Source: a virus. Taken from it: a stretch of 64,000 nt of DNA. Where the stretch lies: positions 41,375 through 105,374 of the IMG/VR virus record IMGVR_UViG_3300043775_002158; one strand, written 5' to 3'. Below the pieces are notes generated by a model. That model worked only from the letters and a program-made list of their open reading frames with translations. It was not told where the DNA came from and ran no database searches. This document shows, one piece after another, positions 23,349-31,814 of this stretch (its first letter is position 1; every line of letters starts with the position of its first letter). The position numbers and the translations under genes were made by a program.

Positions 23349-25361
23349 TTATTTTTTTGAAATTAATAAATTTTCGTCCTTATATTTCAAAGTATACTGT
23401 ACATTTTCTAAAATATTACCTTTTAAAATTTCTTCACTTAAGAAATCTTCACAAAGATTTTGTATGATACGTTTTAACGGACGTGCACCATATTCTTCTT
23501 GTGAATTTAATTCGTAAATTCTATTAATAACAGTTTTATCAAAATTAATTTTGTAATTCTTTTCAACTAAACGTTTATTTAATTTACTCATTTCAATTCC
23601 AATAATTTTTCTTAATGTTTCATCATTTAATGCGTTGAATAAGATAATATCATCAATACGATTTAAAAATTCAGGATTGAATTGTTGTTTTAACGCCTTT
23701 TGAATCATTGTCTTTCTAACTTCATATTGTTGTTCTTCACTTGAAGATGTTTTAAATCCAACACCTCCACCTAAATCAGATACACGTTTGGCTCCTACGT
23801 TAGAAGTCATGATAACAATGGTATTTGTGAAATTAATTTTTCTACCAAATGAATCTGTTAAATGTCCTTCATCTAAAATTTGAAGCAGGATATTGAATAC
23901 ATCCTTATGGGCCTTCTCAATCTCATCAAATAAAACAACAGAGAATGGGTTATTTTTAATCTTCTCAGTCAACTGACCTCCTTCATCATAACCAACATAA
24001 CCTGGAGGTGAACCGATTAATTTAGATACATTATGTTTCTCCATATATTCACTCATATCAACACGAATGATTTTATCGGGATCTCCAAATAATGTTTCGG
24101 CAATTGATTTAGCAAGATATGTTTTACCAACACCCGTTGATCCGATAAAGATAAATGAACCAATTGGTTTGTTTGCTTCTTTAATACCAACACGATTTCT
24201 TCTAATTGCCTTAGAGATAGTTTTAACCGCCTCGTCTTGACCAATTACTTTAGAAGTTAATGTTTCTTCTAATTGTAATAATTTTTTAGTTTCTTTCGTA
24301 TCAAGTTTAGTAATAGGAACTCCCGTCATATCACTAATAATGTCATAAACATCATCTAACGAAACGGGTGTTTTATTATCTTTTTGTTTTTCTGTCCATT
24401 TTAATTTTTCATCTTCCAGTTTTGTTGTTACTTTTCTTTCTTCATCACGAAGTTTTGCCGCTTGTTCGTAATTTTGATTTTTTACAACTTGGACTTTCTT
24501 TTCTTTAATAACGTCAATTTCCTTTTTTAATTTTTCAATTACTTCAGGAATTTTAGATGATACTCTTTTTTCAGAACCTAATTCATCTAATACATCAATT
24601 GCCTTATCAGGAAATTGTCTATCAGTAATATAACGTCCTGAAAGTTTAACAATAGTTTCTAATACACCATCTTCGTAACTTACTTTATGAAAGTCTTGGT
24701 ATGATGTTGTTAAGTTTTTAAGAATTTCTAATGTTTCCTCTTCAGTTGGTTCTTGTAAAACTATTTTTTGAAAACGACGAACTAATGCAGCATCTTTTTC
24801 AATGTGTTTTTTAAATTCATCAAATGTTGTTGCACCAATACATTGTAATTCTCCACGTGCTAATGCGGGTTTCAAAATATTTGCGGCGTCCATCGCACCA
24901 CTTGCATTTCCCGCACCAACCATAGTATGTAATTCATCAATAAAGATAATTACGTTTGGTGCTTCTTGTAATTCGTTAATAATTGCTTTAATTCTTTCTT
25001 CAAATTGACCACGATATTTTGTGCCGGCAACTAATGAAGTTAAATCTAAAGACATAATACGTTTGTCTAAAAGATTTGAAGGACAATCTCCTTTATAAAT
25101 CATTAATGCTAATTTCTCAACTAGTGCTGATTTACCCACACCAGCTTCACCAACAATTACTGCGTTGTTTTTCTTTTTACGAGAAAGAATTTGAGCAATT
25201 CTTTTTACCTCTTTATCCCTACCAATTACAGGATCAATTTTACCCTCTTCAGCCATCTTAATAAGATCACGTGAGAAATTGTCTAAGATTGGTGTATTTG
25301 ACCCTTTTCTAACCTTCTTGGGGTTTGTGGTTGGTCCGTCCTCAAAAAAATCTACTGACAT
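23349..25361 (-). CDS. ClpC-like AAA+ unfoldase lacking the N-domain
   Basis: 670 residues with two AAA+ modules: Walker A GEAGVGKS (71-78) and Walker B IIFIDE (138-143) in the first, GSTGVGKT (407-414) and VVLFDE (475-480) in the second, pore loops KYRGQFEE and GYVGYDEGG. Between them a short coiled insert with a UVR-like [12 protein letters not shown] (297-308) marks ClpC rather than ClpB. The tripeptide VGF at 534-536 occupies the ClpP-docking loop. The usual ~145-residue N-domain is missing. It should thread substrates into host ClpP. Confidence 0.85.
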   Translation of the reverse strand: MSVDFFEDGPTTNPKKVRKGSNTPILDNFSRDLIKMAEEGKIDPVIGRDKEVKRIAQILSRKKKNNAVIVGEAGVGKSALVEKLALMIYKGDCPSNLLDKRIMSLDLTSLVAGTKYRGQFEERIKAIINELQEAPNVIIFIDELHTMVGAGNASGAMDAANILKPALARGELQCIGATTFDEFKKHIEKDAALVRRFQKIVLQEPTEEETLEILKNLTTSYQDFHKVSYEDGVLETIVKLSGRYITDRQFPDKAIDVLDELGSEKRVSSKIPEVIEKLKKEIDVIKEKKVQVVKNQNYEQAAKLRDEERKVTTKLEDEKLKWTEKQKDNKTPVSLDDVYDIISDMTGVPITKLDTKETKKLLQLEETLTSKVIGQDEAVKTISKAIRRNRVGIKEANKPIGSFIFIGSTGVGKTYLAKSIAETLFGDPDKIIRVDMSEYMEKHNVSKLIGSPPGYVGYDEGGQLTEKIKNNPFSVVLFDEIEKAHKDVFNILLQILDEGHLTDSFGRKINFTNTIVIMTSNVGAKRVSDLGGGVGFKTSSSEEQQYEVRKTMIQKALKQQFNPEFLNRIDDIILFNALNDETLRKIIGIEMSKLNKRLVEKNYKINFDKTVINRIYELNSQEEYGARPLKRIIQNLCEDFLSEEILKGNILENVQYTLKYKDENLLISKK

Positions 25362-25384
25362 AATAATAAGTTTAGTTTACAGTA

Positions 25385-25415
25385 CAAACATAACATAAAT
25401 CGAACTAAAAACAAA
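25385..25415 (-). promoter_or_regulatory. host-type promoter of the clpC-like gene
   Basis: Minus-strand TTTG (25415-25412), 19-nt spacer, TATGTTTG (25392-25385); leader of about 20 nt. Confidence 0.65.
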
Positions 25416-25440
25416 ACGGATGTGTATAAATTTATTTTAA

Positions 25441-25483
25441 TGACAAGTTGTCAATAAAAATTATAAAACTATGTCAAGTTGTC
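25441..25483. promoter_or_regulatory. inverted-repeat operator candidate between clp and hsp20
   Basis: TGACAA-G-TTGTCA (25441-25453) is a perfect palindrome. A second copy, TGTCAAGTTGTC (25472-25483), shares CAAGTTGTC 31 bp away, about three helical turns, on the same face of DNA. Confidence 0.45.
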
Positions 25484-25539
25484 TAAATCTATGTGTTGGC
25501 AAAAATTTTGATGATATAAGGGTATAAAAACAATATATT

Positions 25540-25896
25540 ATGATAACATTATTTAAAGACCCATTTTTTAGAGGAATAGATACGAAGGGATTTCTATCTA
25601 CTCCTGAAACTAACATCGAAAAAGATGATTTGGGATACACAGTATCCATAAGTGTTCCTGGTTTAACAAAGGAAGATCTTAAAATTTCCGTTAAAGAAGG
25701 AGTATTAAAAATTACCTATCAAAAAGAAGAAGGTGATATTACAAGACATTTTATTGGAAGTTTTGTGAAATCATACAATATTCCAGAAGATGTTAAAGAA
25801 AAAGATATCGAGGGTAAGGTGGAAAACGGAGTTCTAACTATTTCATTACCAATTGATAAGAAGAAAAGTTTAGAAAGATTAATTTCTTTGAACTAA
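25540..25896 (+). CDS. small heat-shock protein, Hsp20/alpha-crystallin
   Basis: 118 residues. After a short N-terminus (MITLFKDPFFRGID) comes the alpha-crystallin domain: ETNIEKDDLGYTVSISVPGLTKEDL, VLKITYQ, FVKSYNIPEDV, IEGKVENGVLTISLPI. The N-terminus is shorter than in most Hsp20s, so large oligomers may not form. T4-like phages carry related proteins. Divergent from the clpC-like gene with a shared palindromic region, suggesting joint stress-like control. Confidence 0.88.
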   Translation: MITLFKDPFFRGIDTKGFLSTPETNIEKDDLGYTVSISVPGLTKEDLKISVKEGVLKITYQKEEGDITRHFIGSFVKSYNIPEDVKEKDIEGKVENGVLTISLPIDKKKSLERLISLN

Positions 25897-25964
25897 AATA
25901 TTTCCTCTAAAATTTTTTTTTACGAATATATTTTTGTAGATTTATAATATAAAATTTATACACC

Positions 25965-26216
25965 ATGTCAGTAAAAAAAGAAAAAATCAACGGTAAGATG
26001 ATTGAAGTATCAATCAAATCAACAAGTTTAAACAAAGCAACTTACGATGCTTTAAAAGAAAACTTGAGAGTATCTTTCGTAAATGGTAGCATTTACGAAT
26101 ACCAAGGAGTTCCATCTAAAACTTTTACACAGTTTAGATTGGCTAAGTCACAAGGTAAGTTCTTAAACGAGAGTATCGTTAAAGCTTACAAATACAAAAA
26201 AGTTAGAACTATCTAA
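25965..26216 (+). CDS. KTSC-domain protein, copy 1
   Basis: 83 residues covering a whole KTSC domain: SLNKATYDALKENLRVSF, NGSIYEYQGVP, a LAKSQGKFLNESI segment and KAYKYKKV. The domain has been linked to RNA or nucleotide metabolism but its activity is unsettled. A diverged second copy follows after a terminator and a late motif, so the two are regulated apart. Confidence 0.8.
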   Translation: MSVKKEKINGKMIEVSIKSTSLNKATYDALKENLRVSFVNGSIYEYQGVPSKTFTQFRLAKSQGKFLNESIVKAYKYKKVRTI

Positions 26217-26224
26217 TTAAACTT

Positions 26225-26252
26225 AAACCCCTCTAAATGAGGGGTTTATTTT
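26225..26252 (+). terminator. rho-independent terminator
   Basis: AAACCCCT/AGGGGTTT stem with T-run, directly followed by the late motif at 26255. Confidence 0.85.
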
Positions 26253-26254
26253 TT

Positions 26255-26263
26255 GATATTTAT
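26255..26263 (+). promoter_or_regulatory. late-type promoter motif GATATTTAT
   Basis: 27 nt before the ATG at 26290 and directly after a terminator. Confidence 0.5.
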
Positions 26264-26289
26264 TATCTATAATCTATAAAACATACATT

Positions 26290-26535
26290 ATGGGAATAAT
26301 ATCAGAAAAAATTGATGGTAAACTTATTACTGTCATTGTACAATCATCCAATCTTAAAGAAGCCACTTACAATACCGAAACTGAAGATTTGACCATTATA
26401 TTCAATAACGGAAGTATTTATGAGTATAATAAAGTCCCTTGGTCTAAGTTCACCAAATTTAGGTTAGCCGAATCACAAGGAAAACACTTTAACGAAAACA
26501 TCGCTAAAGTACATAAGTACACAAAAAAAGGATGA
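26290..26535 (+). CDS. KTSC-domain protein, copy 2
   Basis: 81 residues, about half identical to copy 1 through the domain (NLKEATYNTETEDLTIIF, NGSIYEYNKVP, RLAESQGKHFNENI). ATGA overlap with the nucleotidyltransferase gene indicates coupled translation. Confidence 0.8.
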   Translation: MGIISEKIDGKLITVIVQSSNLKEATYNTETEDLTIIFNNGSIYEYNKVPWSKFTKFRLAESQGKHFNENIAKVHKYTKKG

Positions 26536-27284
26536 GTTTATTTGAAGAACTTATTGAGGGTAAAAAGAAAGACAAACAAATTGTAAAATCTTTCGAGACA
26601 AAGGAAACTTTATCTAATCAAATATTTGATGAGGTAAAAGGTCATTTTGTTATGCGTGACGAAATTAAGAAAAGACTTTTAGAGATTTCAAATGATTTTA
26701 TTGAAAGTTTAGGCGTTGAATTTTTTATACATGATATAGTTCTTACGGGATCTTTGGCAAATTACAATTGGTCTCAATACTCCGATGTTGATTTACATAT
26801 TCTTATTGACTTTGAAGAATCCAAATATGAAATGGATATTTTAAAGGAATTTTTTGATGCAAAGAAAAACGTTTGGAACGAAAAACACGACATTAAAATA
26901 AAAGGGTATGATGTTGAGGTATATGTGCAAGACGTAAATGAGGAACATATATCATCAGGAGTTTATTCTATATTACATAATAAATGGGTTGTTGAACCTA
27001 AAAAAGATAATCCAAATATAGACGATAGAAAGATCTTAGAAAAGGGAGAAGAGTTCGGAAAAAGAATAGATCACCTAATACAAAATCCAAAAGAGATTAC
27101 AATTGATCAACTCGAAGATCTTAGAAAGAAAATAAAAGAATTTAGACAGAGTGGTTTAGAATCGGGAGGAGAGTATTCTTACGAAAACCTAACATTCAAA
27201 TTATTAAGAAGAAACGGATACATCCAAAAACTTTTAAAGCTAAAAACACAACTTAAGGACAGGAAATTGTCTATAACACAATAA
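26532..27284 (+). CDS. nucleotidyltransferase-fold protein
   Basis: 250 residues. GSLANYNWSQYSDVDLHI (73-90) gives the GS...DxD signature of the polymerase-beta superfamily; a third acidic residue is available in YDVEVYV. A C-terminal helical region (FRQSGL ... KLLRRNGYIQKLL) follows. Such enzymes add nucleotides to RNA, proteins or antibiotics; next to KTSC genes an RNA- or protein-nucleotidylating role is plausible but open. Confidence 0.75.
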   Translation: MSLFEELIEGKKKDKQIVKSFETKETLSNQIFDEVKGHFVMRDEIKKRLLEISNDFIESLGVEFFIHDIVLTGSLANYNWSQYSDVDLHILIDFEESKYEMDILKEFFDAKKNVWNEKHDIKIKGYDVEVYVQDVNEEHISSGVYSILHNKWVVEPKKDNPNIDDRKILEKGEEFGKRIDHLIQNPKEITIDQLEDLRKKIKEFRQSGLESGGEYSYENLTFKLLRRNGYIQKLLKLKTQLKDRKLSITQ

Positions 27285-27311
27285 TTATACCTAATTTTTC
27301 TATATATCTAT

Positions 27312-27320
27312 GTATTTATA
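27312..27320 (+). promoter_or_regulatory. late-type promoter motif GTATTTATA
   Basis: Starts the head-gene operon; 35 nt before ATG 27356. Confidence 0.5.
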
Positions 27321-27355
27321 GGATAAGAATAAGTATATCTTAACAATTTTATAAA

Positions 27356-28339
27356 ATGGCAGAATTAAAACCACTAGGAAGTGAAAAATTAAACGGGGAT
27401 GAAAAATTAAAAAGAATCCTTGAATTAACATACTTCAACAGTAATAAAAATAACGGTCGTTCTTCGAGTAAACCCGAATTAGTGAAAGAATCTAAAAACG
27501 GGGGTGTATATGGTGTCGTTAAAGAAAAAGACGGTTACTATGTAAAGAGAGGATTAAATGAATCATCACTAGATTATATCGGTGGTATGTTCATGAAGAA
27601 CAAGAATAAGTTCTCTTCGTATGCCGAAGCGTTCAAACGACTTGAATTGTTGAAAGGACAGGAAGAACTACAGGAAGCAACAAAATACGTGTTAAAGCAA
27701 AACAAACCTCAACAAGAGGCTCCAATGCCTGAAGCACCAATGGATTTACCTCCAGCACCTGCGGCTGACGCATCAGGTGATGTTCCTCCTCCACCTGCTG
27801 AAGGTGGTGACGCTCCAATGGATGCTCCTACAGATATGCCACCTGCTGAAGGAGGTGAAGATGAGGATGCTGGTAAGAGATCATCTTACATGGCCGAAGC
27901 TCAAAAATACGCTGGTAAATTAGGTCAAGAATTAAGAGATTTACACGATAGAATGGAAAGTGATGACATCAAATACATTTTAAACATGATCATTTCTGCA
28001 GTTGATTTGGATAAATTATCTGATGAAGATATTGAAGATATTTCTAAGAAATTTGAAAGAGAAGAAGAAGAGGGTGGAGTTGGTATGGAAGAACCGACAG
28101 GTGAAGAACCTGCACCGGCTCCTGAAGAAACACCGGCGGATATGAATGAATATGATTCTATGGCCGCTTTAGATGAGTTTGTGAACACACCTATGGATAC
28201 GGACGAAATTGATTTATCAAAATATGCAATTAAGGAAGAAGGAATGGACGAAGAAGAAGTTCAAGAATTAGACTTAGACGAAATGAAAAGTGAAATCAAT
28301 AATGCAATTGGAACGACGTTAAGCAAATATTTTAAATAA
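27356..28339 (+). CDS. acidic virion structural protein, 327 aa
   Basis: The N-terminus LKPLGSEKLNGDEKLKRILEL is followed by a basic part, a Pro/Ala/Asp-rich linker (residues 120-170) and acidic helices up to a C-terminal IGTTLSKYFK. The pattern of starts and linkers resembles phage head or neck proteins, and it opens the head operon. No exact T4 counterpart is recognised. Confidence 0.6.
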   Translation: MAELKPLGSEKLNGDEKLKRILELTYFNSNKNNGRSSSKPELVKESKNGGVYGVVKEKDGYYVKRGLNESSLDYIGGMFMKNKNKFSSYAEAFKRLELLKGQEELQEATKYVLKQNKPQQEAPMPEAPMDLPPAPAADASGDVPPPPAEGGDAPMDAPTDMPPAEGGEDEDAGKRSSYMAEAQKYAGKLGQELRDLHDRMESDDIKYILNMIISAVDLDKLSDEDIEDISKKFEREEEEGGVGMEEPTGEEPAPAPEETPADMNEYDSMAALDEFVNTPMDTDEIDLSKYAIKEEGMDEEEVQELDLDEMKSEINNAIGTTLSKYFK

Positions 28340-28342
28340 AAA

Positions 28343-28744
28343 ATGCATCTAATATATGTCAATGAAATCGGTTCAGATTACAAAGGTCAAAAACAATACG
28401 AATTCGTATTCAGTGAGACCACTGAAATTGATATGGGCGATTGGTTCGTTATACCTGCTTCGGCTTGCCAACGGTCTAAATCACCTGACATCGAATATGT
28501 TGACGTAGTTGGTTTATTAAAAGATACAGATTTACAATTAGAATTAGTTCAAGACTCCGATCATTTCGGAGTTATTGATGCTGTAGATGGTGTAATTTCA
28601 ATGGCTTGGGAAAAGTTTGACTTTGAGAACACGGAAGAAAGATTGACATTTAAATTTGGTGAACCAATAGAGAATGTAACAAAGAAATTAAAATCAAGAG
28701 GGTTCATCCTCTTAAAAGAAGAAATAAAATTCAAGGAATCATGA
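28343..28744 (+). CDS. hypothetical head-operon protein, 133 aa
   Basis: Compact alpha/beta protein (MHLIYVNEIGSDYKGQKQYEF). Conserved-looking but not assigned. Sits 4 nt after its neighbour and overlaps the next gene by ATGA, so it is probably a structural or assembly factor. Confidence 0.6.
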   Translation: MHLIYVNEIGSDYKGQKQYEFVFSETTEIDMGDWFVIPASACQRSKSPDIEYVDVVGLLKDTDLQLELVQDSDHFGVIDAVDGVISMAWEKFDFENTEERLTFKFGEPIENVTKKLKSRGFILLKEEIKFKES

Positions 28745-30360
28745 AAAGAACAGAATTAGTAGAGAAATTAATTAAAGAAGGTTTCTCAGAAAAAACATTA
28801 GTTAAATTCAGTGATAGCCAACTTAAACAATTGGCATCAAGAATATTATCAGAAGAAGATGTTATGATATCTAAACAAGACCCTCAATATCAACAAAAAG
28901 TCGATAGCGCAAAAAAACAAAATAAAACTATTGAAGCTTACGAAGAACTTAAGGGTAATCAATCTAAAATTGATAAAAACCATAATGGTAAAATTGATGC
29001 TGACGACTTTGCAATATTAAACAAAGAAAAAAAGGGTGATGTTAAAGAAGGTTTATTTGGTGGTAAACATAAAAAAGTTGACACGATTAAACACGATGGT
29101 TATGAGATGGATGTATTCTCAAAAGGAAAAGACAAAGTTTATGGACATCCAAGAAAAGAAGGTTCAAAAAATCAAAATGATAAAGAACGTTTAGTTTATG
29201 GTGATTTAGAAAGTTTGAAGAAATCCGCGAGTTTGATGGGTAAAGGTGAAAAAAATATAAATTTCCCAAAATCTAAAAAAATTAGTAATCCAGATTATAA
29301 AGCAACAGTTGTTGATATTAATGAAGTTGATATGGGTTTAACTATTAAAGGTTCAAAATCAAGTAGTTCAACGGTATTTGGTGGAACTCCTAAAAAGAAA
29401 TCTACACCTAAGAAAAAAGAAGTTGATGAGACTGAAGAAACTGAAGTGGACGAATCTTTACATGGTATTATGATAGGTGCGACTAAAGAAAAATTAAAAA
29501 AGGATTTAGGTAGAGACCCTAAAGATCATGAAGTTGAAAAAGAACTTGGTAAATTTGTTGATAGTTGGAAAAAAGATAACGAATCAAAAGAAAAAAAGGG
29601 AAAAAATCCATACAAACCAGGAAAACCTCCTAGTCCAGATTTTAATGGTTACAATAAGAAAAAAGAAAAGAAAGAAGGTGAAGTAGAAGAGGGCGATTAC
29701 CACAATGAAAGAAGTAGAAAAGCGTTAGAGAAATCTAAAGAAGATTTTCCGCAACTTAAGAATATTAAAAAATGTGATGATTGTGGAAAGGTAGAATCTA
29801 AATGTAAGTGTAAAAAAGAAGAGGTGGATGAGTTATTACGTTTCTACGATGATGATGGGAATCCAATAAAAAATAAAAAAGGTGAACAAGACGCTGTTTC
29901 TACAAAGGACAAAAACTTTAAGAAAAAAACTAAAAGTAAAAAATGTTCAGATTGTGGAAAAGATGATAAAGATTGTAAATGTGATCATTCTCATTTAGAT
30001 GAGAATCGTAAAATAAAAAATTGGGTTAAAGGTTTGGTAGAGAACAAAGAATTTCATAGCTTTACGTCTAAAAACGAAATTATGGAACTTATCCAATCTA
30101 AACTTAATGAATCTGATACAATGGTTCAACATGGTCCTAAAGTAAAAAAAGGACATAATGGTATTCCTGAGTTTATGTCATATGATGCTATTGTAAGTGC
30201 GGAACCAAAAACTGCACCATCAAAACCGGCACCATCAACTAAACCTGGCACAAAACCAACTCCAACAAGAAGAGAAGACCCAAGAAAAACTCCTTTTCAA
30301 CCTGGACCTGGAACAAACCCTAAACCAAAGGCTAAAATAGCTGAGGAGAAAAAAAAGTAA
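28741..30360 (+). CDS. Lys-rich head-region protein with EF-hand loop and Cys knuckles
   Basis: 539 residues, largely charged and low-complexity. It has one canonical EF-hand loop (DKNHNGKIDADD, near 80) and two copies of a Cys-rich knuckle, CDDCGKVESKCKC and CSDCGKDDKDCKC, that could bind zinc. An ILSEED near residue 40 and other [LI]xE sites fit T4-type prohead protease cleavage. An internal capsid or scaffold role is inferred. Confidence 0.55.
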   Translation: MKRTELVEKLIKEGFSEKTLVKFSDSQLKQLASRILSEEDVMISKQDPQYQQKVDSAKKQNKTIEAYEELKGNQSKIDKNHNGKIDADDFAILNKEKKGDVKEGLFGGKHKKVDTIKHDGYEMDVFSKGKDKVYGHPRKEGSKNQNDKERLVYGDLESLKKSASLMGKGEKNINFPKSKKISNPDYKATVVDINEVDMGLTIKGSKSSSSTVFGGTPKKKSTPKKKEVDETEETEVDESLHGIMIGATKEKLKKDLGRDPKDHEVEKELGKFVDSWKKDNESKEKKGKNPYKPGKPPSPDFNGYNKKKEKKEGEVEEGDYHNERSRKALEKSKEDFPQLKNIKKCDDCGKVESKCKCKKEEVDELLRFYDDDGNPIKNKKGEQDAVSTKDKNFKKKTKSKKCSDCGKDDKDCKCDHSHLDENRKIKNWVKGLVENKEFHSFTSKNEIMELIQSKLNESDTMVQHGPKVKKGHNGIPEFMSYDAIVSAEPKTAPSKPAPSTKPGTKPTPTRREDPRKTPFQPGPGTNPKPKAKIAEEKKK

Positions 30361-30366
30361 GTTAAA

Positions 30367-31767
30367 ATGCAATTTTCTAAGAAAAAACTCTTATCTTTAA
30401 TTCAAGAAAATTTGAATGAAATGCCAATGGATTTTGATAGTCAGGATAGACCTGACCAAGGACTACAAGATGACTTAGCAGCGGGCGAAACTCCGTTGAA
30501 AAAAATACCTTTTCCTAAGACGGGGGACGAACCTAACAAGAATTTCCAAGAACTATTAGCTTCAGAAAGATATAGACAAGTTGTTGCTAAAATGAGACAA
30601 TACACCGGCGCGAACACTCCTATGAGGGGTATGCAAGGTTTATCTCCTTTGATGCAACAAATGATGAGTGCACATAATCAAATCTTACAATTTGAACAAA
30701 ATCACAGAAGAGAATTAGAGGAGTTATCTGTTGAGTTAGTAATGAAGGAATTAGGTATTCCTGAAGGATCGGTTCAATATGATGCACGTATTATCGGTAT
30801 GGGTGAGTTTAACCCTGAAGACTTCAATCACGATGAGGAAGAACAAGGTGGTGAAGAAGAAGGTGGTGAAGAAGAAATGAATTTTGGTAATGAAATTGAA
30901 ATCGTTAATGATTTAGAGAAACTTGACTTAGAAAAAGCAAAAAGAAGATTTATTAACACAATTATACAAGGTGCGTCTAAAAGAGGTCATTACATGTATC
31001 ATTATGTTGAAGATAGAGTTAGACAAATTGTTGGTAACGATAGAATTATCGGTCTTTACGGCATTATGATGTCAGTAAATGATGCTTTATATTGGCAATT
31101 ACCTAACGAAACTATGAAATCAATGGGACAATCTGGTGGTAATATTGCGGGTAGAGAAGATGTTGATAGACAAACAGACCCACCAACAGTTAAAGCGAGA
31201 GCGGTAAACTTTCCAGTTTTAATACACGAATTGATTAAAGGAACTTTGGAGTTAGTTGCAATACAAGGAAGACCAAGAGATGAAGAGGGTAATGAAGAAG
31301 ATTTCACAGATATTGAAGGTTCGGAAGATACTCTTGAAAAAGAAATGTGGGATTTACGTTTAGGGCCAGCAATTTGGGACAGAATTAGATCAACATTCCC
31401 TGAAGATGTGTTAACAGATGAAACTAAAGGAATTATCCAATTAATGGTGTTCCAACATATTTTTAAGAAACCAGCAAAAGAATTTTTAGTATTCATGAAA
31501 GAAATTGTTTCTAAATCTGAAAACGGAAATCGTTTAATGGAAACATTGGTTCGTGCGATTGAAGAGGACATTAACAATTACGATTATGAACAAACGATGG
31601 CGGAATTTGATGAAGATTTAACTGACATCACAGATGAAACTGATAACGATGAATTAAAAGATTTTATATCGGGTATTCCTGGTATTTCATTATCCAACGA
31701 TGACGAAGAAGACGATGATGATGACAGTCTATTTGATGAATTAGGTTTAGATAGACCTACGAAATAA
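30367..31767 (+). CDS. virion protein upstream of terminase, 466 aa
   Basis: Begins MQFSKKKLLSLIQENLNEM with two [LI]xE sites near the N-terminus, then helical central domain and an acidic C-terminus ending in an Asp/Glu tract. The position just before terminase and the size would fit a neck or small-terminase-region protein, but no family match is recognised. A terminator follows. Confidence 0.55.
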   Translation: MQFSKKKLLSLIQENLNEMPMDFDSQDRPDQGLQDDLAAGETPLKKIPFPKTGDEPNKNFQELLASERYRQVVAKMRQYTGANTPMRGMQGLSPLMQQMMSAHNQILQFEQNHRRELEELSVELVMKELGIPEGSVQYDARIIGMGEFNPEDFNHDEEEQGGEEEGGEEEMNFGNEIEIVNDLEKLDLEKAKRRFINTIIQGASKRGHYMYHYVEDRVRQIVGNDRIIGLYGIMMSVNDALYWQLPNETMKSMGQSGGNIAGREDVDRQTDPPTVKARAVNFPVLIHELIKGTLELVAIQGRPRDEEGNEEDFTDIEGSEDTLEKEMWDLRLGPAIWDRIRSTFPEDVLTDETKGIIQLMVFQHIFKKPAKEFLVFMKEIVSKSENGNRLMETLVRAIEEDINNYDYEQTMAEFDEDLTDITDETDNDELKDFISGIPGISLSNDDEEDDDDDSLFDELGLDRPTK

Positions 31768-31770
31768 TAC

Positions 31771-31800
31771 AAAGGTGGTTTACAATAACCACCTTTTTTT
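31771..31800 (+). terminator. rho-independent terminator before terminase
   Basis: AAAGGTGGTT/AACCACCTTT stem and T-run; the late motif begins at the next base. Confidence 0.9.
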
Positions 31801-31809
31801 GTATTTATA
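31801..31809 (+). promoter_or_regulatory. late-type promoter motif GTATTTATA
   Basis: Ends 5 nt before the terminase ATG, abutting a terminator. Confidence 0.6.
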
Positions 31810-31814
31810 CATAT

